Positions 8,011 to 15,309 of a DNA stretch of 21,151 nucleotides are shown here, piece by piece. The stretch's first letter is position 1, and each line of letters begins with the position of its first letter. The position numbers were made by a program, and so were the translations under genes. This DNA is from Pontimonas sp. (lineage in GTDB: Bacteria; Actinomycetota; Actinomycetes; Actinomycetales; Microbacteriaceae). Location of the stretch: contig JAFMKX010000004.1 of assembly GCA_017852615.1 (NCBI GenBank), positions 13,536 to 34,686 on the forward strand, read 5' to 3'. The notes beneath the pieces were generated by a model. That model was not told the DNA's origin, did not search any database, and saw only the letters and a list, made by a program, of their open reading frames with translations.

Positions 8011-8502
8011 ATGGCGGGCGAAACCATCATCACGGTGGTCGGCAACCTCACAGCCGACCCGGAACTTCGCTACACCCAAAACGGTGTAGCCGTGGCGAAC
8101 TTCACCATTGCCTCCACCCCCAGAAACTTTGATCGTCAATCAGGTGAGTGGAAAGACGGCGACGCATTGTTCATGCGCGCTAGCGTGTGGCGTGAATTCG
8201 CTGAGCACGTAGCATCGTCACTCACTAAGGGTTCTCGCGTAGTGGCCACGGGCCGCCTGCGTCAGCGCTCGTATGAGACCAAAGAGGGCGAAAAGCGCAC
8301 GTCGATCGAACTTGAGATTGATGACATTGGCCCCAGCCTTCGTTACGCAACCGCACAGGTGCAACGCCAGTCCAGCGGCGCACGCACGGGCGGTGCCGTC
8401 GAAGATTCCTGGAGCGCTCCTGCTGCAGGTGGCGCAACCCAAGATCCTTGGGCGAATGCTGCACCAGCCGAAGCCGCGCCTATCGAGGACGCACCCTTCT
8501 AA
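8011..8502 (+). CDS. ssb: Single-stranded DNA-binding protein
   Basis: This is a 163-residue SSB. The OB-fold spans about residues 1-110, with TIITVVGNLTADPELRYTQNG at the start and FMRASVWREFAEHVASSLTKGSRVVATGRL in the middle. A glycine/alanine-rich disordered linker follows. The acidic tip ends in DAPF and corresponds to the conserved C-terminal peptide that binds replication and repair partners, although only two acidic residues precede the APF end, fewer than the DDDIPF type. It lies in the usual rpsF-ssb-rpsR operon. The start is three bases after the rpsF stop, with no separate strong ribosome binding site, so re-initiation after rpsF is likely. Confidence 0.96.
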   Translation: MAGETIITVVGNLTADPELRYTQNGVAVANFTIASTPRNFDRQSGEWKDGDALFMRASVWREFAEHVASSLTKGSRVVATGRLRQRSYETKEGEKRTSIELEIDDIGPSLRYATAQVQRQSSGARTGGAVEDSWSAPAAGGATQDPWANAAPAEAAPIEDAPF

Positions 8503-8562
8503 CAACGACCTTGAGGCTGGCTAGTCACACTAGTGAGCCCGGAAACAGAGAGAACAGACACC

Positions 8563-8823
8563 ATGGCAGGAAAATCCAGCGGCGACCGCCGCAAACCACG
8601 CGGAGTGAAGGGCGGAAAGCCTCAGGCGCCCGTCAAGCCGATCACCGTAGGCGTTATTGACTACAAAGACGTATCTACTTTGCGTCGATTCATTTCCGAG
8701 CGCGGAAAAATCCGCGCACGCCGCATTACGGGCGTTTCGGTTCAGGAGCAACGTTTGCTCGCTAAGGCAATCAAGAATGCGCGCGAAATGGCTTTGTTGC
8801 CATACGCCGGCGCGGGACGCTAA
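8563..8823 (+). CDS. rpsR: 30S ribosomal protein S18 (bS18), cysteine-free form
   Basis: This 86-residue protein has the S18 core IDYKDVSTLRRFISERGKIRARRITG and the terminal REMALLPYAG. It partners bS6 on the 30S platform. The ATG at 8563 starts MAGKSSGDRRKP, which looks like the family N-terminus; an in-frame GTG at 8533 would add ten unlikely residues. Only a weak GAGAGAA precedes the ATG. The sequence contains no cysteine, so the zinc-binding CxxC pair of the C+ type S18 (as in the Streptomyces copy of this operon) is absent and this is a zinc-independent C- form. The swap appears in the main operon and not in a separate Zur-controlled paralogue. Confidence 0.96.
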   Translation: MAGKSSGDRRKPRGVKGGKPQAPVKPITVGVIDYKDVSTLRRFISERGKIRARRITGVSVQEQRLLAKAIKNAREMALLPYAGAGR

Positions 8824-8834
8824 GGAGCGAGATT

Positions 8835-9287
8835 ATGGCAAAGCTCATTTTGACTAATGAAGTAGCGGGACTGGGTTCACCCGGTGACGTAGTGGACGTG
8901 AAGAACGGCTATGCCCGTAACTTCTTGATCCCCCAGGGGTTCGCTGTTGCGTGGAGCAACGGTGGACAGAAGCAGGTTGATCAGATTAAGAACGCCCGTG
9001 CAGCCAAAGTATTGGCTACGCAGGAAGAAGCTGATGCCCTGAAAGCCTCACTGGAGAAAGCGCCAATCAAGATTATGGTGCGCGCGGGTAAAGAGGGACG
9101 CCTTTTCGGTTCCGTTACCCGTAACGACGTGGTGGCAGCAATCGAAGCTGCGGGAATCAAGGGTGTTGACAAGCGCTCCATTGATATCCCAGCGCCGATC
9201 AAGTCCACCGGTGAAGCAGAAGCAGTCATTGCCCTGCACGCAGGTGTGGTGGCCAAGGTCACACTAGCGGTGGTTGCCGAAAAGTAG
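8835..9287 (+). CDS. rplI: 50S ribosomal protein L9 (bL9)
   Basis: This 150-residue protein is of full family length. The N-terminal domain reads MAKLILTNEVAGLGSPGDVVDVKNGYARNFLIPQG in outline, the characteristic L9 signature with its loop and conserved GYARNFL. A long central helix (about 41-75, rich in K, A and E) leads to the C-terminal domain containing GRLFGSVT. It binds 23S rRNA domain V and projects from the ribosome. The start codon at 8835 has AAGGAG about eight bases upstream, just after the rpsR stop. It is the last gene of the operon and is followed by a strong terminator. Confidence 0.97.
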   Translation: MAKLILTNEVAGLGSPGDVVDVKNGYARNFLIPQGFAVAWSNGGQKQVDQIKNARAAKVLATQEEADALKASLEKAPIKIMVRAGKEGRLFGSVTRNDVVAAIEAAGIKGVDKRSIDIPAPIKSTGEAEAVIALHAGVVAKVTLAVVAEK

Positions 9288-9303
9288 ACCTTTACCCACG
9301 CTT

Positions 9304-9334
9304 AAGAGGCCCTCCTACGCGGAGGGCCTCTTTT
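9304..9334 (+). terminator. Rho-independent terminator after rplI
   Basis: A 12-bp stem pairs AAGAGGCCCTCC (9304-9315) with GGAGGGCCTCTT (9321-9332) across a TACGC loop and runs into a T-stretch. It lies 17 bases after the rplI stop and isolates the ribosomal operon from the dnaB promoter region. Confidence 0.93.
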
Positions 9335-9717
9335 CGTTGTAGGGGGGTTTTTCCACATAACACCCCGGCATGCGCTTAACTCTAAAGCGGTACTTTATAC
9401 AGATTATCTCTGGTCTCAATGTGAAAATTAAACTTAGGTAAATCAATATTTATGACCAAAAATTGGCCGTTTCGCCTCCTCATAATCCCCAGTTTGTCCA
9501 CAGGCCCTTCGGCGTTTCCGGCAAGTTATCCCCAGTTGAGTCCACAGGCCTAATTGTGGTGTTGGGCCGGGGAACCTAAGGTGTGAAGAGAGCTTGCAGC
9601 AAAGCCCCCGCAGGGGTCCAGTCGAGTCTTACTGAGTGTCGGTCGATGCTGATAGACCTAAGTAAGTGAGCATGAAATAGCGGTACTTGTGGTGTGCCGA
9701 AAACGGAGGAGGGTGAC
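9335..9717. other. Non-coding region with AT-rich segment and DnaA-box-like sites, upstream of dnaB
   Basis: No plausible gene is seen here. DnaA-box-like 9-mers are TTTTCCACA (9349-9357), TTGTCCACA (9494-9502, identical to the favoured actinobacterial box) and TTATCCCCA (9526-9534). Weaker ones are TAATCCCCA (9483-9491), GAGTCCACA (9538-9546) and, on the minus strand, ATTTTCACA (9420-9428). Between the first box and the cluster lies an AT-rich stretch, about 9391-9465. This is origin-like architecture. A possible dnaB promoter, TTACTG (9629-9634) and TAGACC (9653-9658) with 18-base spacing, is weak. The main oriC of Actinobacteria normally lies between dnaA and dnaN, neither of which is in this window. 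Confidence 0.5.
9483..9550 (+). repeat. Direct repeat pair carrying DnaA-box-like sequences
   Basis: Two near-identical units, 9483-9506 and 9526-9550, start 43 bases apart. Each reads T-A/T-ATCCCCAGTT, then two or three variable bases, then GTCCACAGGCC. They differ by one substitution at the second base and a small change with a one-base insertion before GTCCACA. Each unit pairs a (T/A)ATCCCCA-type site with a GTCCACA-type site. Confidence 0.75.
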
Positions 9718-11091
9718 ATGTCGATAGCGCAGCTGGGAATTGTTCCAGAACCCGCCTCGGAGCGCACCTATGGCGGGGATCGAACCCCACCGCACGACCT
9801 CCTGGCGGAGCAAAGCACCCTGGGTGGAATGCTTCTGAGCAAGGACGCTGTGGCTGACGTTATTGAAGTTTTGCGCGGGAAAGACTTTTACCAGCCCAAG
9901 CACGAAATCATTTATGACGCCGTGTTGAATCTGTATTCCCACGGTGAGCCCACGGATGTCATCACCGTGACCGAAGAGCTCACCAAGACCGGCATGCTCT
10001 CGCGTGCTGGTGGAGTGGATTACTTGCACACCATCGTCTCTGGTGTGCCTACGGCGGCAAGTGCGGGGCACTACGCGTCCATCGTTGCGGATAAGGCGGT
10101 GTTGCGCAGGCTCGTGGATGCGGGAACACGTATCGCGAATATGGGCTACGCCAGCGAGGGTGAAGTGACTGATTTGGTCAACCACGCTCAGACTGAGATT
10201 TACCAGGTGGCTGGAGGTGTGGAAGCCGAGGATTATGTTCCCCTGACTGATGCGGTGACCTCGGCAGTAGATGAGATTGAGGCGGCTCGAGGTCGGGACG
10301 GACAAATGGTGGGAGTTCCCACGGGATTTGCCGACCTAGATTCGTTGACCAACGGGTTACACAAAGGCCAACTGATATTGATCGCGGCTCGTCCCGCGTT
10401 GGGTAAGTCGACTCTCGCGCTTGACCTAGCTCGATCTGCTGCTATCCGACACAAAATGCCCACCATCTTCTTTTCCCTGGAAATGGGTAAAGCAGAGATC
10501 GCCATGCGATTGCTCTCGGCAGAAACCACGATTCCTTTGCAGAAAATGCGCAAAGGAAATGTTGAAGCCAATGACTGGAAGTCGATCGCTGCTACGCGAG
10601 GACGGATCGAATCCGCGCCGTTGTATATCGATGACTCCCCCAATATGACGTTGGTGGAAATTCGGGCCAAGTGTCGCAGGCTCAAACAGCGGGTGGGTTT
10701 GCAGTTGATCGTGATCGATTATCTACAGCTGATGACCTCGGGTAAGCGAGTGGAATCGCGCCAACAAGAAGTCAGCGAATTCTCTCGGGCTCTCAAGTTG
10801 CTCTCCAAAGAGCTCCAAGTTCCCGTCGTGGCGCTATCCCAGCTCAACCGTGGCCCAGAGCAGCGCTCCGATAAAAAACCACAGCTTTCTGACCTGCGGG
10901 AATCAGGGTCGCTGGAGCAGGATGCTGACTTAGTCATCCTGTTGCACCGCGAGAGCGCATACGAGCGGGATAACCCGCGAGCTGGTGAAGCAGATTTGAT
11001 TGTTGCTAAGCACAGAAACGGCCCCACCGACACGATTCTTGTGGGTTTCCAGGGCCAGTATTCGCGCTTTGCGGATATGCCCAAGACCTAG
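9718..11091 (+). CDS. dnaB: Replicative DNA helicase DnaB
   Basis: This 457-residue hexameric helicase unwinds DNA at the replication fork. The N-terminal domain begins near PPHDLLAEQSTLGGML (24-39). The RecA-like motor domain starts around residue 195 and has the Walker A variant RPALGKST (225-232, Lys230) typical of DnaB, a Walker B in LIVIDYLQLM, then LSQLNRGPEQR and the final ADLIVAKHRNGPT. No intein interrupts it. The ATG at 9718 was chosen because GGAGGAGG lies 7-10 bases upstream; a GTG at 9694 would add eight residues with no ribosome binding site. It is the first gene after the origin-like non-coding region and follows rplI as in other Actinobacteria. Confidence 0.96.
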   Translation: MSIAQLGIVPEPASERTYGGDRTPPHDLLAEQSTLGGMLLSKDAVADVIEVLRGKDFYQPKHEIIYDAVLNLYSHGEPTDVITVTEELTKTGMLSRAGGVDYLHTIVSGVPTAASAGHYASIVADKAVLRRLVDAGTRIANMGYASEGEVTDLVNHAQTEIYQVAGGVEAEDYVPLTDAVTSAVDEIEAARGRDGQMVGVPTGFADLDSLTNGLHKGQLILIAARPALGKSTLALDLARSAAIRHKMPTIFFSLEMGKAEIAMRLLSAETTIPLQKMRKGNVEANDWKSIAATRGRIESAPLYIDDSPNMTLVEIRAKCRRLKQRVGLQLIVIDYLQLMTSGKRVESRQQEVSEFSRALKLLSKELQVPVVALSQLNRGPEQRSDKKPQLSDLRESGSLEQDADLVILLHRESAYERDNPRAGEADLIVAKHRNGPTDTILVGFQGQYSRFADMPKT

Positions 11092-11130
11092 CCGTCGCCT
11101 CCAGGTGTCGACGCCAGATACGCTGGTGGC

Positions 11131-11694
11131 GTGAGCGACGCATCCAGGCTGAAATCAAGCCCACTTCCCTATTTTGTGGTCTCCCTGACTCGGGCAGGAA
11201 TTCTGCTGATTACCGGGGCCGTGATTACTTTCACTCAGGACCACGGGGCATTGTTTGGCCTGGTCTCCCTGGGGATTATGGCTACCGTCACCGGGGTTGC
11301 GCTAGGAATTCTGGGGTGGGGACTCCCCGCTCGTCATGGAGCTAAAGGACTGCATCAATGGCAGGCGCTTGTGTCCCTCGCGGTGGGTGTTCTGGCTCTG
11401 GCTTTGGCTGATGCGGGCATCATGCTCTTGCTCTGGGCCATCGTGTTTTGGGCACTTCTTACCGGGGTGGGAGAGATCTTCACCGGATGGCGGGCTCTTC
11501 GCCACACTCCGCTTCGACGCGACTGGTTAGTCCAGGGCAGCCTCACGACTTTGCTAGCCCTGGTGGTTATCCCCCAAGCAAGCGACAGTGTGGCCGTGGT
11601 CGGTTTCTTAGGTTCCTGGGCTATCGTCCAGGGTGTCTACCTCAGTATTGCTGGCATCAGTCAGAGAAGCGCTGAACACGAAGGGGCGTCATGA
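11131..11694 (+). CDS. Six-helix membrane protein, DUF308/HdeD-like
   Basis: This 187-residue integral membrane protein has six hydrophobic helices (about 14-34, 40-62, 76-96, 97-118, 134-150 and 152-174) and a short charged tail. The paired-helix pattern, including FTGWRALRH after a helix, resembles the DUF308 short-repeat membrane family that includes HdeD; this is a topology match and not a motif proof. No function can be assigned. The start is GTG at 11131, without a Shine-Dalgarno; TACGCT at 11119-11124 is a possible -10, which would make the mRNA leaderless. Its stop overlaps the next gene's start as ATGA. Confidence 0.7.
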   Translation: MSDASRLKSSPLPYFVVSLTRAGILLITGAVITFTQDHGALFGLVSLGIMATVTGVALGILGWGLPARHGAKGLHQWQALVSLAVGVLALALADAGIMLLLWAIVFWALLTGVGEIFTGWRALRHTPLRRDWLVQGSLTTLLALVVIPQASDSVAVVGFLGSWAIVQGVYLSIAGISQRSAEHEGAS

Positions 11695-11936
11695 CCAACA
11701 CACCGAGTAAGCGAGAAATGCTGCGGCCACTGGAATATGTGATGCTCGCTGGCCTCGCCGCCTTATTTGCAGGCCTGGTTGTGTTAATGGTCACTCGGGA
11801 TGTTGGCATCAGCGTCATCGTCGCCGGACTGGTGTTTGTTGTGGTCACCATCGGGATTGCCATGCTCGTCTTGGCCATTTCGCCCAATGCCACCCCCGAG
11901 GGTGAGCGTGAAGCTCCTGGAACAGGTAACGACTAA
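11691..11936 (+). CDS. Small two-helix membrane protein of unknown function
   Basis: This 81-residue protein has two transmembrane segments, about 16-34 and 39-62, joined by a tight RDVG turn, with charged termini (TPEGEREAPG at the C-terminal side). I do not recognise a family. The ATG overlaps the stop of the upstream membrane-protein gene as ATGA, so the two are coupled and may form a membrane unit; that is inference. Its TAA stop lies inside a small hairpin shared with the convergent purB stop. Confidence 0.72.
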   Translation: MTNTPSKREMLRPLEYVMLAGLAALFAGLVVLMVTRDVGISVIVAGLVFVVVTIGIAMLVLAISPNATPEGEREAPGTGND

Positions 11937-11946
11937 GTTCTAGTCG
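11930..11946. terminator. Small symmetric hairpin between convergent stops
   Basis: CGACTA (11930-11935) pairs with TAGTCG (11941-11946) around an AGTTC loop. The plus-strand TAA (11934-11936) and the purB TAG (11940-11942, minus) both fall within it. The stem is only six pairs with no T-run, so a weak bidirectional terminator is possible but unproven. Confidence 0.3.
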
Positions 11947-13322
11947 AGATAGTCGACCAGTGAGCTAGCTAGCCCGACATAGGTCTGTGGGCTTAGGTCT
12001 CGCAAGCTCTTCTTGGCGGTCTCAGAAATATCCAGCTTGGCAATAAAAGCACTGAGCTCCTCGGCCCCTACTTTGTGACCGCGGGTGAGTTCTTTCACCA
12101 CGGCATAGGGGTCTTGAAGCGAGGAGGATCCTCGGACAATTTCGGCACGAATCACCATTTGGATAGCTTCTGCCAGCACTTCCTCGTTGGCAGCGAGGTC
12201 TGCAGCAAGTGCTGCGGAGTTGAGAGCGATATCTCCGAGGCCTTTGTGGATATTGGTCAGAGCCAATAGTGAATGCCCGAATGCCACACCTAAGTTGCGC
12301 AGGGTGGAGGAATCCGTGAGATCACGTTGCAGCCTGGTGGTCACCAAGGTGGAGGCGAGGCTATCGAGAAGAGCGCTCGATATTTCCAGATTGGCTTCCG
12401 CGTTTTCGAAGCGAATGGGATTGATCTTGTGGGGCATGGTGGATGAACCCGTGGCACCGGGTTCGGGGATTTGGGTCAGATATCCCAGAGAAATATAGGT
12501 CCAGATATCGGTGCAGAGATTGTGAAGTATTCGATTGCCGTGCGCGAGAGTAGTGAGAAGCTCTGCCAGAGCATCGTGTGACTCTATTTGGGTGGTCAGC
12601 GGGTTCCAGCTCAAGCCCAGACCCTCAACGAATGTCTTGCTCACCACGGGCCAATTCACAGCGGGTTCGGCCACGACGTGGGCGGAGAAGGTTCCGGTGG
12701 CGCCACTAAATTTAGCCAGATAAGGGATTGCCTCGAGGCGCCCTGCGATACCGGTGAGCCGATGGGCAAAGACGGCAATTTCCTTACCCATGGTGGTGGG
12801 GGTAGCGGGTTGCCCGTGGGTGCGCGAGAGCATCGGCTCATCGCGCCACTGCTGGGCAAGGTTCTTCAGGGATTGCTGAACCTGAGAAAAAGCGGGGGTA
12901 AAGACCTCGCTCATGGCACCTTGGGTGACAAGAGCATAGGAAACGTTGTTGATGTCCTCGCTGGTGCAGCCAAAGTGGACTAATTCGGCCAGGGAATCGA
13001 GGCCCTGTTCGGAGAGCACATCACGGACGAAATACTCCACTGCTTTGACGTCGTGGCGGGTCGTGGCTTCATACCCGGCGATGATCTCGAGGTGGCTAGG
13101 CCCAAAGTGTTCGACAACGCCCCGCAGTGCCGTAATGGTGTCAGCGGGAAGGGGGGTCGTTCCTGCGACGCCTTCGTGGCACAACGTGATGAGCCATTCA
13201 ATTTCAACGCGAACTCGTGCGCGGTTGAGCGCAGCTTCAGAGAAAAATTCCCCTAATTCTTGGGTGGCTTCTCTATATCGGCCATCGAGTGGGCTCAATG
13301 GTTGGTGGCCGAGATGTGACAT
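11940..13322 (-). CDS. purB: Adenylosuccinate lyase
   Basis: This 460-residue enzyme of the fumarase/aspartase superfamily cleaves SAICAR in purine synthesis and adenylosuccinate on the way to AMP. It shows SPLDGRYRE near the N-terminus, FGCTSEDINN (about 117-126), SRTHGQPATPTTMGKE with the conserved His169, and the superfamily signature GSSTMPHKINP (292-302). The length and the SPLDGRY start match the E. coli-type PurB. The ATG at 13322 was chosen because AGAAGGAAGG precedes it at proper distance; the in-frame GTG two codons earlier sits almost on that site. It converges on the small membrane-protein genes with only three bases between stops. Confidence 0.96.
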   Translation of the reverse strand: MSHLGHQPLSPLDGRYREATQELGEFFSEAALNRARVRVEIEWLITLCHEGVAGTTPLPADTITALRGVVEHFGPSHLEIIAGYEATTRHDVKAVEYFVRDVLSEQGLDSLAELVHFGCTSEDINNVSYALVTQGAMSEVFTPAFSQVQQSLKNLAQQWRDEPMLSRTHGQPATPTTMGKEIAVFAHRLTGIAGRLEAIPYLAKFSGATGTFSAHVVAEPAVNWPVVSKTFVEGLGLSWNPLTTQIESHDALAELLTTLAHGNRILHNLCTDIWTYISLGYLTQIPEPGATGSSTMPHKINPIRFENAEANLEISSALLDSLASTLVTTRLQRDLTDSSTLRNLGVAFGHSLLALTNIHKGLGDIALNSAALAADLAANEEVLAEAIQMVIRAEIVRGSSSLQDPYAVVKELTRGHKVGAEELSAFIAKLDISETAKKSLRDLSPQTYVGLASSLVDYLD

Positions 13323-13336
13323 GGTCACCTTCCTTC

Positions 13337-13350
13337 TGGGAGAACTCCCA
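13337..13350. promoter_or_regulatory. Inverted repeat in the purB leader
   Basis: TGGGAG-AA-CTCCCA has six-base arms around two bases. It sits just upstream of the purB ribosome binding site, in the divergent gap toward the hydrolase unit. It could be an operator or a small leader hairpin; nothing more can be said from one copy. Confidence 0.3.
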
Positions 13351-13487
13351 CTCCCTATTCTTCCCTAATTCTGTGTTGTCCACGAGGTGCCACCCCACGG
13401 TGACTCACTTCGCCCGAGCCTGGAAGGCACTGCGCCTGGGGTGAACAGTCCAGGATGCGCGAGAAAGAGGTAACGAAGGGAGAACTC

Positions 13488-13715
13488 GTGGAAGAAAGTG
13501 CTCGCTGGATTGCTCAGGAAGAGGCGAGCGTTCTGCGCAGCGTAGCCAGTGAAGTAGCAACCCACCTGATGGGGCAGAGATGGCGCTCCCCCGCTCGTGA
13601 CCGCGCGCAAGCCCGTGGTGAGGAGCTTGAATTCTCTGTGCTTGCCTGCGCCCGTGATTTAGAAATATGGGCCCAGCACGCGGATAGTGCCTCCGTGGGC
13701 TTGCCGGGGATATGA
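13488..13715 (+). CDS. Small protein of unknown function coupled to an alpha/beta hydrolase
   Basis: This 75-residue soluble, probably mostly helical protein has charged stretches (EESARWIAQEEAS, RSPARDRAQARGEE) and a hydrophobic FSVLACA segment. I do not recognise a family, and there is no signal peptide or WXG motif. I chose the GTG at 13488 because AAGGGAG lies a few bases upstream; an ATG at 13455 would add eleven residues without a ribosome binding site. The stop overlaps the next gene's ATG (ATGA at 13712-13715), so it is made together with the hydrolase. By size and position it could be a partner or chaperone of the hydrolase's helical N-terminus, which is speculation. Confidence 0.65.
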   Translation: MEESARWIAQEEASVLRSVASEVATHLMGQRWRSPARDRAQARGEELEFSVLACARDLEIWAQHADSASVGLPGI

Positions 13716-14851
13716 GTCAGGATTTATGGATCTATGGACCCGGTTCCCTGTGGGTCTGTGAAGATGACGTCTTAGCGTTGGCAGAGGCAGCCAGGCGCTG
13801 GAGTCTCACCTTGGAGCACTCCGCTGCGCGCCTGGCCAGCATCGACACCACACGCTCCGTGGCCGAGTTGCACCAGGTCTGGGCTTCGGTGAGGGCCGAA
13901 GACCTTAATCCACTACGGGCGCGAATCCACATGCTCGCCGAAGATGCAAAGTGGCTACACACTGCGTTGATGGCCTACGCAGCGCAGGTGGCCAGCACCG
14001 AACGTGCCCGCGTCGCCACATTTGACATTCCGCGAGAGAGTGTGCTGGCGCTGATGGTGGTTTCGGCAACGCGGTATTTTCCTAAAACCTTGCCCTCGTC
14101 ATGGGGTGTGCAAGAAGCGGCCTTATCGGCACTCCACGGCGACGTGCCGCCTGGCGAGATCAAAATCACCCGAGTTAGTGCGAGTTCTCCTGCGCCAGTG
14201 TCGCGCGCGATCACGGTGGAGGATCGAATAGGGCGAATACCGCCGGGGGAACATCCGATTCGTATTGAGAAATACCGCCAGAGCAATGGCACCACAGAGG
14301 TGGATGTGTATATCGCTGGAACTCAGGAATGGAGCGTGGGCACGAGCGCCAACCCCTTTGACATGGAGAGCAATATTGCGCTGATCGCGGGAGTCTCAGC
14401 CGCCTCGTTGGTGGCCGTGGAATTAGCTATGAAACACGCCGGGGTTCGCCAGGGTGATCGGGTGAGCTTTGTGGGGCATTCCCAAGGTGGTCTTATCGCT
14501 GCTCGATTGGCGGAATCGGGTCGGTACCAGACTTCGGGTTTGCTCACCGTGGGCGCGCCTCTAGGAACAGCGCCCATTCGTGGTGACTACCCCTCTCTTG
14601 CCCTGGAGCACAGGGATGACCTTGTGCCTGAGCTCGGTGGCCACCAGCAGGAGAGTCGTATCACCACCGTGCACAGCGATAGCGGTGCATTTCCGGGAGA
14701 TGTGGTCGCAGCTCACGCCAAGGACTCCTATCTCGAAACCGCGAGGGCGGTAGACGACTCCCCCGCTTCACAACACTTGCCCGCGATGCCGACGTCGCCG
14801 GGCACCGCGACACCCGAGTTCTTTTCTGCTCATCGAGCAGGGGGACGCTAG
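13712..14851 (+). CDS. Alpha/beta hydrolase with helical N-terminal domain
   Basis: This 379-residue protein has two parts. Residues 1-105 are predicted helical and begin with a tryptophan-containing DLWIYGPGSLWV segment, resembling in outline the helical hairpins placed in front of actinobacterial secreted hydrolases. Residues about 190-345 are a serine hydrolase: nucleophile elbow GHSQGG (255-260, Ser257), likely acid in HRDDLVP (Asp302 or Asp303), and likely histidine His335 in AAHAKDSYLE. The substrate is unknown; a lipase or esterase activity is plausible. There is no signal peptide. The C-terminal 35 residues look disordered. Its TAG stop shares the CTAG at 14848-14851 with the stop of the convergent gene. 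Confidence 0.72.
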   Translation: MSQDLWIYGPGSLWVCEDDVLALAEAARRWSLTLEHSAARLASIDTTRSVAELHQVWASVRAEDLNPLRARIHMLAEDAKWLHTALMAYAAQVASTERARVATFDIPRESVLALMVVSATRYFPKTLPSSWGVQEAALSALHGDVPPGEIKITRVSASSPAPVSRAITVEDRIGRIPPGEHPIRIEKYRQSNGTTEVDVYIAGTQEWSVGTSANPFDMESNIALIAGVSAASLVAVELAMKHAGVRQGDRVSFVGHSQGGLIAARLAESGRYQTSGLLTVGAPLGTAPIRGDYPSLALEHRDDLVPELGGHQQESRITTVHSDSGAFPGDVVAAHAKDSYLETARAVDDSPASQHLPAMPTSPGTATPEFFSAHRAGGR

Positions 14852-15267
14852 CGGCGGGTTTTGACCAGTGGTCGCAGAAGCATCCCGATGATCCACCCTG
14901 CGAGGCTCAGAACAAGGGCTCCGATAATGCCCCAGTAGAAGTCTTGAACAAAGAGACCAAAACCCAGCCATTCGGACACCACGGTGACCAGCAGTAAGAG
15001 CACTGCGTTGACCACGAGGGAAATTAAGCCCAGGGTCAAAATGTAGATAGGGAAGGCAACAATGCGAATCGCGTTGCCGATAATGCCGTTGATGAGACCA
15101 AAAATAAGGGCAATCAGCAGGTAGCTCAGAATTAATTCGAGGCTTGGCCCACCCACCACTACCGGCTCGCCTTCGGCGTAGGGAACCATGCTCAGGCCTG
15201 GCACAATCCATACAGCGATAGCCAGTGCACAGGAGTTAACTACTAACCGAACTAAGAAACGAAGCAT
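14848..15267 (-). CDS. Four-helix membrane protein, YvlD / holin-superfamily-IV-like
   Basis: This 139-residue membrane protein has four hydrophobic helices, with IFGLINGIIGNAIRIVAFPIYILTLGLISLVVNAVLLLL in the centre given here in outline only. The N/P-rich LINxxI...PIxxLTLGLxxLxVNAxLL pattern is that of the YvlD family, often auto-labelled as mycobacterial-type phage holin. No phage genes surround it, so it should be read as a chromosomal membrane protein of unknown role. The ATG at 15267 has no clear Shine-Dalgarno, and a CATAGT six bases upstream could be a -10 for a leaderless message. It converges on the hydrolase gene and is divergent from the dehydrogenase operon. Confidence 0.83.
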   Translation of the reverse strand: MLRFLVRLVVNSCALAIAVWIVPGLSMVPYAEGEPVVVGGPSLELILSYLLIALIFGLINGIIGNAIRIVAFPIYILTLGLISLVVNAVLLLLVTVVSEWLGFGLFVQDFYWGIIGALVLSLAGWIIGMLLRPLVKTRR

Positions 15268-15309
15268 GCTTTAACTATGCCCTGCCCGGGGGTCAAACGC
15301 GAATGCGTA

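Noticed and set aside
9570..9590. ECF sigma -35 (GGAACC) before dnaB and a similar GGGGAACC at 15345-15352
   Set aside because: No matching -10 (CGT/GTC/GTT type) is found 15-18 bases downstream of either site.
9694..9717. GTG at 9694 as the dnaB start
   Set aside because: No ribosome binding site precedes it, while GGAGGAGG is placed correctly for the ATG at 9718.
14848..15267. Prophage remnant signalled by a holin-like gene
   Set aside because: No integrase, structural, lysin or attachment sites are present; the YvlD-type family is a common chromosomal membrane protein.
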